DNA from: Dictyobacter arantiisoli
GTDB lineage: Bacteria > Chloroflexota > Ktedonobacteria > Ktedonobacterales > Ktedonobacteraceae
Length of the DNA stretch: 56,321 bases
Direction: 5' to 3'
Assembly: GCF_008326305.1 (NCBI RefSeq)
Contig: NZ_BIXY01000044.1
Span: 1-56,321, forward strand
Below are positions 28,364 through 37,549 of the stretch, one piece after another (the stretch's first letter is position 1; each line of letters begins with the position of its first letter). A program made the translations under genes and the position numbers. The notes beneath the pieces were generated by a model. It was not told the DNA's origin, made no database searches, and saw nothing but the letters and a program-made list of their open reading frames with translations.

Positions 28364-29098
28364 TTAATTCCAGCGATCCAATAGTGGCAAAAGTTCGGCC
28401 AGGGTAGAGATGATAGCGGTAGGATGAATATGTGCAGGTTCAGGCCAGGGATAATCAGTCTTTTTCCATACACCTCGCATGCCTACCCCCAGTGCACCAG
28501 ATACATCATCAACCAGACGATCACCTACCATCACACACTCTTCGGGTGCAACCTGCAACCGCTTACAAATCTTAAAAAAAGCCTCAGGATGCGGCTTAGA
28601 GTGGAAAAGATCGGAGGTATAAACAACCACATCCAGCAATGTGTTCAGGCCATGCAGGACCAGGTCAGCGTTATGCCAATCGGCCGCCCACCAGGTATTA
28701 GAAAGCAAGCCCAGACGATATCCTCGTTTTCGTAACTCAATCAATGTCGATGCAGCGTCAGGAAACACCATCGACCAACCATCGACAGCCTGTGCATAGC
28801 CATCCAGCGCCAACTCTAGATCGTCTATACCTACATCACATTTTAGAGTTCGGAATCCTTCAAGCAAAACTTCCGCTGGCGTGTTACTCGTCTGCACAGT
28901 ATTCACGCGTTTCCAATGCTCTAACTCAGCATTACGCATGGATTCTACGTAACGGCTACGCTCAGGCCACCCATGGGTGGCGCTTTTAGCAACAAGATAA
29001 TCGTAGGAAAGCGCCCAACGCCGACAGATATCATCATCCCAGTCCGGCCAATCAATCAATGTGCCCCCCAGATCAAAAATGACAGCTTTAATAGCCAT
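28364..29098 (-). CDS. HAD-superfamily hydrolase (subfamily IA, phosphatase-like)
   Basis: A phosphatase fold of 244 residues. Motif I reads VIFDLGGTLIDW, where the second aspartate of DxD is replaced by G, as in a known subset of HAD proteins. Motif II is GLLSNTWW, motif III is HSKPHPEAF with its lysine, and motif IV is VMVGDRLVDDVSGA. Between motifs I and II is a helical cap, typical of subfamily I. With the general-acid aspartate missing, phosphatase activity may be slow or absent. Substrate unknown. Monocistronic. Confidence 0.82.
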   Translation of the reverse strand: MAIKAVIFDLGGTLIDWPDWDDDICRRWALSYDYLVAKSATHGWPERSRYVESMRNAELEHWKRVNTVQTSNTPAEVLLEGFRTLKCDVGIDDLELALDGYAQAVDGWSMVFPDAASTLIELRKRGYRLGLLSNTWWAADWHNADLVLHGLNTLLDVVVYTSDLFHSKPHPEAFFKICKRLQVAPEECVMVGDRLVDDVSGALGVGMRGVWKKTDYPWPEPAHIHPTAIISTLAELLPLLDRWN

Positions 29099-29748
29099 AC
29101 GCGTATAATCCTCTCAAACACACAACTCTCACACATATTCCACACGGACAACCTGCAATCTCCACACTCTCTATCCCTTCTTCACATATGTACCCTATAC
29201 AAAAGATTATTTACACTTCAGACCAAGATGAATATTTAAAGCTATCCGATCTTCACAAGCATACTACACGATAATTTTTTCTACCTGAAGATGGTAGTGA
29301 AATTGTGCCTTATCAAGGTTATTTGGATCGTGATAACTACTTCAAAAGTATTTTATCATTTTTCATACATACTGGGCAAGCCTCTGTATAAAAGTACTTA
29401 CGATCTCTATAGCATTAAGCTAGCATGCAAGCAGTACGGGCAGCGCTAAACAACAAAGATAGTAATGCGTCGCCCTTAAGACTATCTAAGTGTTTGATTC
29501 CCGTGATTTTCACAGTCTCTGTGCATGAGTTTTCGCACCTGCGGTGCTCAAACATCTTTTTAGTGTGTGGTGCAGGAAAGGTGCTGTGCACCTTTCCTGC
29601 ACCACACACTAAAAAGGGCGCAGGCGCTTGCGCGCCTGCCAGCAGGTGAGCATTAAGATCCCGATAAAGAAAGGATCAAATACGGTAAAAATATGAGAAA
29701 AGACATATTTTATCACCTGTACATGATCCCATTTCGCCAGACAAAAAA
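29099..29748. other. 650-base non-coding gap with hairpins
   Basis: No gene is supported; the two short frames here are palindrome-driven noise. The gap holds a cluster of three close hairpins, described separately at 29534-29652. The remainder (29099-29520) is AT-rich with no clear promoter pair. Confidence 0.5.
29534..29652. repeat. Hairpin cluster with a perfect 29-base-pair stem
   Basis: Three palindromes in about 120 bases. First, GCACC-TGC-GGTGC (29535-29547). Second, a perfect 29-base-pair inverted repeat with a TGT loop (arms 29556-29584 and 29588-29616), whose outer ends are CTTTTTAG and CTAAAAAG. Third, GCAGGCGC-TTGC-GCGCCTGC (about 29621-29640). No reading frame is associated with it. 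A perfect stem of this length is too long and too exact for an ordinary terminator and suggests a palindromic mobile or regulatory element, such as a small inverted-repeat transposable element or REP-like unit. Confidence 0.75.
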
Positions 29749-30690
29749 CTAGTCCACTAAACCTTTACGTCGCATCTGCTCCAGGTCGTACTCGATAGGA
29801 GCCAGTGGACTGATACCAGCTGAAATACACGCCCAGCCAACAATCGAGAAGCCAGTTGTCAGTCCATGAATCAACTGAGCTGTATTATGGGTAGTAACCG
29901 CCTGCACACATTGTTCTCGTAATTCTACAGCTTTCTCCGTTGTATACTGTCCGGCAAATCCTTGTAGCAAGGCAGTATGAGGATTAAATTGCTCATATGT
30001 CAGATCATTAATCGCAGCCAACAGGAATAACCAATAACCTACCTGACTTCCCTCCAGTGCCGTATCTTCCGGCAAATTCGTATGTATGTGCTCACCTGTT
30101 TGCACACCGATCAATTCGCTTAGTTCATCAGCGAGCCGTCCCTCAAGGAAGGTTTGATTCTTCTCATGTAACAGGCGAGATGTGTTCGAAATGGCAGTTC
30201 GATCTTGATCCCTCAAAGAAGCATAGACCGCATACAACTGGCGTAACGACTGCTCCAGTTGCAGTGGTGTCTGAACCGCAGCATCATCCTCATTTGAACT
30301 CAATGGGACTTCCTCTTTCTCCGTTTGATAGATATCCTCTGGATCAAACACACGCTCAGCAACAATCTCTAAACGATCATCTGGCAGTAGTTGACGGTAA
30401 TAACAACTTTGATAACCCTCATGGCATGCCGCATCCCCATGCTGAAAGATACGAATCAAAAGACTGTTTTCTTCGCAATTTACAAAGATAGCACGCACAT
30501 CCTGCACATTGCCGGATTGCTCGCCCTTATGCCAGATTTTATTGCGGGAACGGCTAAAAAAATGCGTCTGACCAGTCTCACGTGTCAATTGCAGCGATTC
30601 TTGATTCATAAAAGCTACCATTAACACCTCATTGGTAGCATCATCTACAATCACAGCAGGGACTAATCCCTGGCTATCAAAATTTAACAT
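29749..30690 (-). CDS. hisI: Phosphoribosyl-AMP cyclohydrolase with extra C-terminal domain
   Basis: Opens the purine ring of phosphoribosyl-AMP in histidine synthesis. Residues 1-110 are His[19 protein letters not shown], then the zinc cysteines C72, C89 and C96. The Mg site, usually DCDxD, reads N71-C72-E73-E74-N75, so the acidic ligands are mostly lost. A further about 190 residues follow a charged linker. They are helical ([36 protein letters not shown]) and occupy the place of HisE (phosphoribosyl-ATP pyrophosphatase) in HisIE fusions, but without clear HisE motifs; a divergent MazG-like fold is possible. It overlaps hisF by seven bases and ends the his operon. Function of the tail is inference. 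Confidence 0.82.
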   Translation of the reverse strand: MLNFDSQGLVPAVIVDDATNEVLMVAFMNQESLQLTRETGQTHFFSRSRNKIWHKGEQSGNVQDVRAIFVNCEENSLLIRIFQHGDAACHEGYQSCYYRQLLPDDRLEIVAERVFDPEDIYQTEKEEVPLSSNEDDAAVQTPLQLEQSLRQLYAVYASLRDQDRTAISNTSRLLHEKNQTFLEGRLADELSELIGVQTGEHIHTNLPEDTALEGSQVGYWLFLLAAINDLTYEQFNPHTALLQGFAGQYTTEKAVELREQCVQAVTTHNTAQLIHGLTTGFSIVGWACISAGISPLAPIEYDLEQMRRKGLVD

Positions 30691-31451
30691 GGCCGTACTA
30701 TTACCCCTTTTGACTGTAAGTATTGCTTGACATCGCGTACACGAAATTCTCCGAAGTGGAATATCGAAGCTGCCAGAACAGCATCAGCGCCCCCTTCAGT
30801 GAGCCCTTCATACATATGCTCCAGAGTACCAACGCCACCAGAAGCAATTACCGGCACCGTCACTGCCGCCGAAACTTTGGCATTCAAAGTGATATCATAT
30901 CCTCGTTTCGTCCCATCACGATCCATGCTGGTCAGTAATATTTCGCCCGCACCCAGGGCAACGCCGCGTTGCGCCCATTCCAGCACATCGAGTTGCGTCG
31001 GCGTGCGGCCACCATGCACATACACTTCATAACCGCTTGGCATGGCGGAATTAGCCCGTGCATCAATCGCCAGCACAATACACTGCGCCCCAAACTGCTC
31101 TGATCCAGCCGTAATCAGCTCAGGATGCTGTACGGCTGCTGTATTCAACGACGTCTTATCCGCCCCGGCCCCCAGCGTCGCACGAATGTCTTCTACCGAG
31201 CGAATACCACCGCCTACAGTGACAGGAATAAACACTTGTTCAGCAGTTCGCCGCACCACATCAAGCATAGTAGCCCGTTTCTCATACGAGGCGGTGATAT
31301 CCAGAAATGTTACTTCATCCGCGCCTTCCAGATTATACAATTTCGCTAACTCGACCGGATCACCAGCATCGCGTAAATTGACAAAGCTTACGCCTTTTAC
31401 CACACGGCCATCCATCACATCCAGGCAGGGAATAATACGCTTCGTTAGCAT
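30684..31451 (-). CDS. hisF: Imidazole glycerol phosphate synthase, cyclase subunit
   Basis: Converts PRFAR plus ammonia to imidazole glycerol phosphate and AICAR. A (beta/alpha)8 barrel of 255 residues; the catalytic aspartates lie in [15 protein letters not shown] (residue 11) and VLAIDARAN (about 130). Phosphate-binding loops [11 protein letters not shown] and VTVGGGIRS are present. It follows hisA after five bases and works with HisH, which is encoded upstream. Confidence 0.96.
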   Translation of the reverse strand: MLTKRIIPCLDVMDGRVVKGVSFVNLRDAGDPVELAKLYNLEGADEVTFLDITASYEKRATMLDVVRRTAEQVFIPVTVGGGIRSVEDIRATLGAGADKTSLNTAAVQHPELITAGSEQFGAQCIVLAIDARANSAMPSGYEVYVHGGRTPTQLDVLEWAQRGVALGAGEILLTSMDRDGTKRGYDITLNAKVSAAVTVPVIASGGVGTLEHMYEGLTEGGADAVLAASIFHFGEFRVRDVKQYLQSKGVIVRPC

Positions 31452-31456
31452 AGCCT

Positions 31457-32173
31457 TTACCTTTCAATTTCACGAATAGCACTGGCGAGATCGACCGCTC
31501 CAGTATAGATCGCCTTGCCCACAATCGTTCCCTCTACTCCACTCTGGGCCAGGGCATGCAGATCTTTCAGCGAGCTCACTCCACCGGAGGCGATTAATGC
31601 ACTCGACACCGCCTGTTGCATCTCAGCAAGCGCTGGCAGATTAGGCCCAATCAAAGCACCATCACGTGCAATATCAGTATAGATAAAACGCTGCACTCCG
31701 ATGGCTGACAATTCTCGAGCCAGATCAACGGCCTTCACCTGCGATGTTTCCAACCAGCCAGCAATAGCCACCAGACCATCACGTGCATCCAGACCGACAA
31801 CAATTCTTTCCTGCCATCTATCCAATGCCTGCTGCAATAATTCCCGATTTGTGATCGCCACAGTGCCGAGAATAACCCGCTCCACGCCCACCTCAAGGAT
31901 TTGCTCAATATGCTCCAACGTGCGCATACCGCCGCCAACCTCAATCCGTAGCGTCGTGGCTGCGCGAATACGTTTGATCAATTCAATATTCACCGGATAT
32001 CCTGCTTTAGCACCATCCAGATCGACCAGATGCAGCCAACTGGCTCCGGCCGCTTGCCAGCGTAGTGCCACCTCCACAGGATCAGTATCATAGGTGGTTA
32101 CCTGAGCGTAATCGCCTTGAAAGAGACGCACACAACGCCCATCCTTAATATCAATGGCAGGTAATATAATCAT
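31457..32173 (-). CDS. hisA: ProFAR isomerase
   Basis: Amadori isomerisation of ProFAR to PRFAR. A (beta/alpha)8 barrel of 238 residues with [17 protein letters not shown] at the N-terminus (catalytic Asp 8) and the second catalytic aspartate in [12 protein letters not shown]. Phosphate loops [10 protein letters not shown] and [11 protein letters not shown] are seen. I place the start at 32173, where ATG overlaps the hisH stop as ATGA; a start 12 bases upstream is also open but non-homologous. Confidence 0.95.
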   Translation of the reverse strand: MIILPAIDIKDGRCVRLFQGDYAQVTTYDTDPVEVALRWQAAGASWLHLVDLDGAKAGYPVNIELIKRIRAATTLRIEVGGGMRTLEHIEQILEVGVERVILGTVAITNRELLQQALDRWQERIVVGLDARDGLVAIAGWLETSQVKAVDLARELSAIGVQRFIYTDIARDGALIGPNLPALAEMQQAVSSALIASGGVSSLKDLHALAQSGVEGTIVGKAIYTGAVDLASAIREIER

Positions 32174-32778
32174 TGCTGCACCCATTTCACAAAATTTTTG
32201 AGCACCTGCATTCCCACATCCCCACTCTTTTCAGGATGAAATTGTGTACCCCAGACTTGCTCAGTAACAATCACACTACAATAGGGAGAACCATAATCAG
32301 TGACAGCCGCGACGCCCGTTTGATCTTGCGGCTCTACATAATAAGAGTGCGCAAAATAAAAATAGGCATCACTCGGCACATCTGCGAAAATAGGCAGTCC
32401 CGCCTGCAAAGGGCGAATCTGATTCCAGCCCATGTGGGGAATTTTGGGACCATGCGGAATACGGCGTACTGCACCACGGAACAAATGCAAACCATCTACC
32501 CCACCCTCTTCATGATGATCTGCCAACAACTGCATGCCCAGACAGATACCCAGAAATGGCTTCCCCTGAGATGTGGCTTCACGAATAGCACTATCAAGTC
32601 CACGTGCTGTCATACGAGCCATCGCTGCTCCACCTGAGCCAACACCGGGCAGGACCACGGCCTGGGAATTGGCTACGACCAGTGGATCGTCTGTCACCTG
32701 TACCTGCGCTCCAACATGTTCCAGAGCTTTCTCAATACTCCGAATATTGCCTGCTCCATAATCGATAATGGAAATCAT
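32170..32778 (-). CDS. hisH: Imidazole glycerol phosphate synthase, glutaminase subunit
   Basis: Class I glutamine amidotransferase of 202 residues that feeds ammonia to HisF. The nucleophile is in GICLGMQLLADH (C80 region), and the histidine and glutamate of the triad in TQFHPEKSG. The oxyanion loop PGVGSGG is normal. The ribosome site ATAGGAGGATAG lies inside the last codons of the upstream HAD-APH gene, four bases away, so translation is coupled. Its stop overlaps hisA as ATGA. Confidence 0.96.
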   Translation of the reverse strand: MISIIDYGAGNIRSIEKALEHVGAQVQVTDDPLVVANSQAVVLPGVGSGGAAMARMTARGLDSAIREATSQGKPFLGICLGMQLLADHHEEGGVDGLHLFRGAVRRIPHGPKIPHMGWNQIRPLQAGLPIFADVPSDAYFYFAHSYYVEPQDQTGVAAVTDYGSPYCSVIVTEQVWGTQFHPEKSGDVGMQVLKNFVKWVQQ

Positions 32779-32782
32779 ACAC

Positions 32783-35140
32783 CTATCCTCCTATGATTGA
32801 GAAATTGCCCATCTGCATGACCTGCGAAAGTCCCAACCAACATATCGCTGCTGACCGCTTCGTAGTATCTAACAAATTCACTGTCAACAGTGGACAACAC
32901 ATCAAGGCCAGACGAACTATTTCTTCCCAGTTGTCCGGCAATGCCTGATGCTCACGTAAGAGCTCAAGCAAGGGCATAATCAGATGCGTCCGTTTCGTAG
33001 CAAGGATAGCTTGCCGTACTGGTGTCACCTGATAATTATGCTCAATCACAATACGTGAATCCTCAATGTGCACCGAAATCTGGAGGTCTTGTTCAACCTC
33101 TTGTGGAAAATACATCCAGGTGGCAAAAACGTTATGAAAGAACGGTTTGACGACATCTAATAGTGGAGAATGGCGTCCGGCAAAGGCGGGATCAAAATAT
33201 TGATAGGTAGTGCTATGCTCTAAAAACACATTCCCAAAGTGGGCATCCCCATGGCCAACCACGGTCAAAGCGGCCTGCGCGGGCTGCAAAACCTCTCTGG
33301 CGCGCTCGATTAACTGGCCCAATGTTTGCCCATACTCCGAGGCATTACCTCCCACATCTTCGCCATTGATGGTCCATTGATACTGTAACAGATCCGCGAA
33401 GGATAGAGCCTGCCCACCTTGCTCATATGTGTTCTGGCCAGGCAAGGGAAACCATTTGTCCTCGTAAAAGCTCTGCAAACGTCCACCAGTCAAACGATGC
33501 CAGAACAATTGATGAATCGGGGCCTGCTCATGCTCTTCAACTGTACTCTTTTGTAACGTCTCACGATAGATTGCCAGTAACCGTTCACATTCCAATTGTT
33601 CAGCCGATCTTAGCATCTCAACGTTGGCCTGAGAGGTATCACCAGTCTCCACTGCACGCATCAAATCAAACATCACCGGGGCATGAATGACAGGATAAAT
33701 AACCATCTGCTGCCCCTTCTCATGCACGGTACGCAAAGGCAATACAATATTATAACCCGCATGATGCAATAACTCGGCATGATAATACTCTTCCAAAATC
33801 CCCTGTTCCTCGACATGAGTTTTGAAAAAATACTCTTCGCCGCCAACTCGATAGATACCGTTGAAGGAATTAAGCGAGACTGCTTTAGGTGTCAAAGTGA
33901 TCTCATCCACTGGCACTTTGAGATGATGGGTAAACCAGCGTCGCAATAGCATCTCAGCCTTATTAAGCTCTATAAATTGCATCCGCTGGATGGTTATCAG
34001 ATCATCTAAACGTGTCAGAAGCTCCGGTACCCTGGAAACGTCAGGGATCAGGAAATCTGGCTGGCTAAGCTCCAATTGCTGGCGCGCATCTACGGTCAGG
34101 GCACCCGTTAGAACAGCTATGACGATAGCTCCGGCGGCCTGACCACCACGTACATCGCTGGTCGTATCCCCAACGACAATAAAACTTCCACGTGGCGGAG
34201 CAGACTCACCAATCTGATAGTCTGGATCTGCGGCTTTGAGAAATTGATAGGGATGTGGTTTGACCAGCGAAGTATTGTCATCCCGCAAAGCCAGCTGCTC
34301 TTCAGCCAGTGCGACCTCTGTATGGGTCATGACATAGGCTGGATCAAAATACTTCCATAATCCATAATTTCGCAGCGGAACCACCGCCTCTGAACGAGGG
34401 CGACCGGTGGCAATACCTAAGGTATAGCCCTGCTCCTTGAGCGTACGTAAAGTCTCATGCAAGGTCTCTACTGGCAACACTGGCTGTTCCATAGCAATAC
34501 AAGCATATGGCCTCGCCTGTGTGGGAGAATGATGGTAGACCTGAGTATATAATTCATCACCTAGATAGATCTCTTGGAAGAGCTCCTGACAACTGGACCA
34601 GAAGAGGCTATAGCGTGCAAACACGCCCTCAACCGGCTGCCCAAAGATCTCATTGGCATGAATAGTCAGGTTTTCAAATAATTCCAATCCTACATAATTC
34701 TGAAAAGCAGGCTCGTTCAGACGCTGGTAGGCTCGAGCGGAAATGTCACTTCCCAAACCTGCGTGGGCTAATGCTGTACGAAAAGCTGCCAACCAATCTG
34801 CATCCCATGGTTGTATCGGGAAGAGGGCAGTACGCTCCGGCACGCTCTCCACTTGCTCTAATAAATAGAGTAAACAGAGGCACACAGCAGCAAAACAGGT
34901 ATCCCAGTTGGAGTTAAGAGAGCGTGCCTTAAAACTAAGCATAACCGATTCTGGCAAGACGTCATGGCTCCAACGTATACATTCCTCAGCATCAGCCGGT
35001 GAGACGTAAGACGTCGCGCCATTCACATTCCAATAGCGAGGACTATACAATAACTCATGCAGTACCAAACCCGCCGCAATCCAGTATGTCATCTCGCTCG
35101 TTATCACGCCATCCAGATCAAAAACAACAACGTTGCTCAA
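32783..35140 (-). CDS. Two-domain HAD hydrolase - APH-like kinase fusion, first gene of the his operon
   Basis: 785 residues without signal peptide. Residues 1-385 form a HAD phosphatase with a very large cap: motif I VVVFDLDGVITSE (D8, D10), cap about 12-235, motif II GIATGRPRS (T245), motif III VKPHPYQF (K294), motif IV VVGDTTSDVRGG (D325, D329). Residues 395-785 form an APH/choline-kinase-like lobe pair: lysine in EEYFFKTH (K440), VVGHGDAHFGNVFL (HGDxHxxN, D632, N637), and FDPAFAG (D650). Every catalytic residue of both folds seems present. It starts with TTG at 35140 (AAAGGGATATT upstream) and ends four bases before hisH, with the hisH ribosome site inside its last codons. The role is unknown; a phosphatase-kinase that adds and removes a phosphate, or a histidinol phosphatase, are guesses. 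Confidence 0.75.
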   Translation of the reverse strand: MSNVVVFDLDGVITSEMTYWIAAGLVLHELLYSPRYWNVNGATSYVSPADAEECIRWSHDVLPESVMLSFKARSLNSNWDTCFAAVCLCLLYLLEQVESVPERTALFPIQPWDADWLAAFRTALAHAGLGSDISARAYQRLNEPAFQNYVGLELFENLTIHANEIFGQPVEGVFARYSLFWSSCQELFQEIYLGDELYTQVYHHSPTQARPYACIAMEQPVLPVETLHETLRTLKEQGYTLGIATGRPRSEAVVPLRNYGLWKYFDPAYVMTHTEVALAEEQLALRDDNTSLVKPHPYQFLKAADPDYQIGESAPPRGSFIVVGDTTSDVRGGQAAGAIVIAVLTGALTVDARQQLELSQPDFLIPDVSRVPELLTRLDDLITIQRMQFIELNKAEMLLRRWFTHHLKVPVDEITLTPKAVSLNSFNGIYRVGGEEYFFKTHVEEQGILEEYYHAELLHHAGYNIVLPLRTVHEKGQQMVIYPVIHAPVMFDLMRAVETGDTSQANVEMLRSAEQLECERLLAIYRETLQKSTVEEHEQAPIHQLFWHRLTGGRLQSFYEDKWFPLPGQNTYEQGGQALSFADLLQYQWTINGEDVGGNASEYGQTLGQLIERAREVLQPAQAALTVVGHGDAHFGNVFLEHSTTYQYFDPAFAGRHSPLLDVVKPFFHNVFATWMYFPQEVEQDLQISVHIEDSRIVIEHNYQVTPVRQAILATKRTHLIMPLLELLREHQALPDNWEEIVRLALMCCPLLTVNLLDTTKRSAAICWLGLSQVMQMGNFSIIGG

Positions 35141-35400
35141 AATATCCCTTTCAATCTATCTCTCGGAAAGATAATTGATATCAACCATATTCCCGACATG
35201 CTATTCTTTTTACATTTGTCATACGCAAGCGCTCCAGGGATCAGAACTGCGTCGGCTGCTACCTGAAACGACAAACAAGAGCAACGTTGCCCATAGTTAA
35301 TCAAGAAAGAATATTCAAATGCCAGATCAGTACTATAAAGATAGTGTATCATCCAATCACGCCGTTACGCGACATCGCACACCTCATCAGTGTTCGCACA

Positions 35401-35444
35401 ATAAAAATGGGTGGATAGCGACGCATACAATGTGCTATCCACCC
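35401..35444 (-). terminator. Intrinsic terminator after argB
   Basis: Read leftward, GGGTGGATAGC and GCTATCCACCC make an 11-base-pair perfect stem around 14 bases, followed by ATTTTTAT. It lies about 30 bases past the argB stop. The rest of the gap (35141-35400) contains only a short palindrome TTGATATCAA (35175-35184), near the start of the leftward HAD-APH gene. Confidence 0.8.
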
Positions 35445-35474
35445 CCTTCACCATGCACGTATTTCGACATCTTT

Positions 35475-36344
35475 TTAACGGATAATCATAGTACCTGCGC
35501 CCTTGTCGGTGAATAGCTCACGCAACAGAACATGTGACTCGCGGCCATCGACAATATGCACGCGCGGCACAGCAGCCAGCGCATCCAGGCATGCCGTTAC
35601 TTTTGGAATCATGCCGCCGCTAATCACACCATCATCAATCAACTGGCGAGCTTCGCTTTCGCGCACCTCAGTCATCAATGTACCATCGGCGCGGCAGATA
35701 CCAGCGACATTACTCAAGAAGATTAACTTTTCAGCATTCAGCGCTCCGGCCATATGAGCCGCGACCAGATCAGCATTAATATTCAAACAGGTTCCGTCCG
35801 GGCCTTCACCAAGAGGGGCCACCACAGGAATAAAACCCTCTTTCAAAAGTGCCTCAACCGGCATCGGATCGACAGAATCAATTTCGCCCACAAAACCCAG
35901 ACGCTCATCACTAATATGAGCGCGTACCATGCCACCATCAGTTCCACACAATCCAATCGCTTTTCCGCCCATCTGAGAGGACATCAATACCAGGCCCTGA
36001 TTTATCTGACCCAATAACACCATACGCACCACATCCAGGGTAGCGGCATCCGTTACACGCAGGCCATTGACAAAGCGTGTAGGCAGATTAAGTTTGGTCA
36101 ACCACTCATTAATATATGGGCCGCCACCATGCACTAGCACAGGATACGCACCCAACGCACGCAACCAGATGATATCTTGCAACACCCCACGCTGATGCTC
36201 TAATGTACTTCCACCCAACTTGATCACCAGCGTTTTTCCCTTTAAAAAGTCGATATATGGGAGCGCTTCACCCAATACCTGGGCAATAAGGTGGTGATCA
36301 CTGATAACATCGCCTTCCGGCGTGCGTGAAAATGAGATTGCCAT
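35475..36344 (-). CDS. argB: Acetylglutamate kinase
   Basis: Phosphorylates N-acetylglutamate in arginine synthesis. Amino-acid-kinase fold, 289 residues: KTLVIKLGGSTLE (phosphate loop), VLVHGGGPYINEW (substrate and ATP), INADLVAAHMAGALNAEKLIFLSNVAGI and MIPKVTACLDAL with the conserved lysine. No extra N-terminal helix of the arginine-inhibited hexamer type is obvious, but about 30 residues precede the first strand. Second gene after the argC T-box, 80 bases downstream of argC. Confidence 0.95.
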   Translation of the reverse strand: MAISFSRTPEGDVISDHHLIAQVLGEALPYIDFLKGKTLVIKLGGSTLEHQRGVLQDIIWLRALGAYPVLVHGGGPYINEWLTKLNLPTRFVNGLRVTDAATLDVVRMVLLGQINQGLVLMSSQMGGKAIGLCGTDGGMVRAHISDERLGFVGEIDSVDPMPVEALLKEGFIPVVAPLGEGPDGTCLNINADLVAAHMAGALNAEKLIFLSNVAGICRADGTLMTEVRESEARQLIDDGVISGGMIPKVTACLDALAAVPRVHIVDGRESHVLLRELFTDKGAGTMIIR

Positions 36345-36424
36345 GAGCCCTACTCCTCAGAATGAAATTCTTATGATTCCATATCGAATATTGTATTATT
36401 GTAAAATACCACTTCAAGTTGAAC

Positions 36425-37513
36425 CTATGGATGCACGGCGAGTGATGTTAATCCTGCAATCTCTGGCAATCCATACAGTATATTCGCATTTTGTATCGCC
36501 TGTCCTGCCGCTCCCTTAACCAGATTATCCAGACAGGAAACGACGATCAGGCGTCTGGCACGGCTATCAACGATTGGATAAATAAAACAATGGTTGCTGC
36601 CGTATGTCCATTTCGTATGTGGTGGTTGATCAATCACATGTACAAACGGTTCATCTTTATAGTACTGCTCATAAAGAACACGTACTTCCGCTGTCGTGAT
36701 GAGAGGCTCAACGCCGTTTTGCTTGAGATCAGCATAACAGGTAGCCAGAATACCACGTGTCATAGGCATCAAATGCGGAACAAATGTAATACGTAACTCT
36801 TGTTCAAAGGGATGCCCACCGGCAATAGCAGATGCCGTTAGCTCTTGCGCAATTTCAGGCATATGTCGATGCCCGGACAATCCATAGGCACTGACATCCT
36901 CATCTGCTTCGGGGAAATGGTAGATTAAACTTGGGCTGCGTCCCCCGCCACTGATGCCGGTCTTTGTGTCAATAATGACATCCGGCTTAACGATGCCAGC
37001 CGCCACTGCTGGACTTAGTGCAAGAATAGAGGTCGTTGTATGACATCCAGGATTGGCTACCAGCGATGCCGCAGCGATACTCTGTCGATAGTGTTCACAA
37101 AGTCCATAGACGGCAGATTCTAGTAATGCCGGAGCGGGATGTGTATGTTTATACCATTCTTCATAGACTGCCACATCGTGTAAGCGAAAGTCGGCCGATA
37201 GGTCTATTACTTTCATACCGCGTTGCAACAGTTTCACAACGGCTTCCGCTGCCGCGGCGTGCGGAAGGCAAACAAAAGCCAGGTCGGTCTGCGCTGGTTC
37301 TTCGGTAATTACAAGGGTAGGATCTATTGCTGGACGCCGACCATCACTTATGGGTACACCAGCACGCAAGAACGGAAAAATCTCTTCCAGACGCTTCCCA
37401 ACGGTGCTACGACCGGTTACAGAGGTCACCTCAAATGTGGGGTGCTGCGCAATCAGGCGTAGCAGTTCCGATCCTGTATAGCTTGTTACATTCACAATAG
37501 AAACAGTCGTCAT
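36425..37513 (-). CDS. argC: N-acetyl-gamma-glutamyl-phosphate reductase
   Basis: NADPH-dependent reductase in arginine synthesis, 362 residues. Rossmann motif TSYTGSELLRLIAQHP at the N-terminus, catalytic cysteine in VANPGCHTTTSIL (about residue 148), GHRHMPEI carrying the acid-base histidine, and PHLMPMTRGI. From the ATG at 37513 (AAGGGG seven bases upstream) it begins like homologues; the six codons before are not conserved. The gene lies directly behind a T-box leader, and argB follows. Confidence 0.95.
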   Translation of the reverse strand: MTTVSIVNVTSYTGSELLRLIAQHPTFEVTSVTGRSTVGKRLEEIFPFLRAGVPISDGRRPAIDPTLVITEEPAQTDLAFVCLPHAAAAEAVVKLLQRGMKVIDLSADFRLHDVAVYEEWYKHTHPAPALLESAVYGLCEHYRQSIAAASLVANPGCHTTTSILALSPAVAAGIVKPDVIIDTKTGISGGGRSPSLIYHFPEADEDVSAYGLSGHRHMPEIAQELTASAIAGGHPFEQELRITFVPHLMPMTRGILATCYADLKQNGVEPLITTAEVRVLYEQYYKDEPFVHVIDQPPHTKWTYGSNHCFIYPIVDSRARRLIVVSCLDNLVKGAAGQAIQNANILYGLPEIAGLTSLAVHP

Positions 37514-37549
37514 ATACCGTCCCCTTCGCAATTTCTCTACTCAACAACA

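Noticed and set aside
29415-29649. Two mirror-image short frames over the 29-base-pair hairpin
   Set aside because: Their sequences are created by the palindrome itself and both carry nearly the same peptide; no ribosome site is seen.
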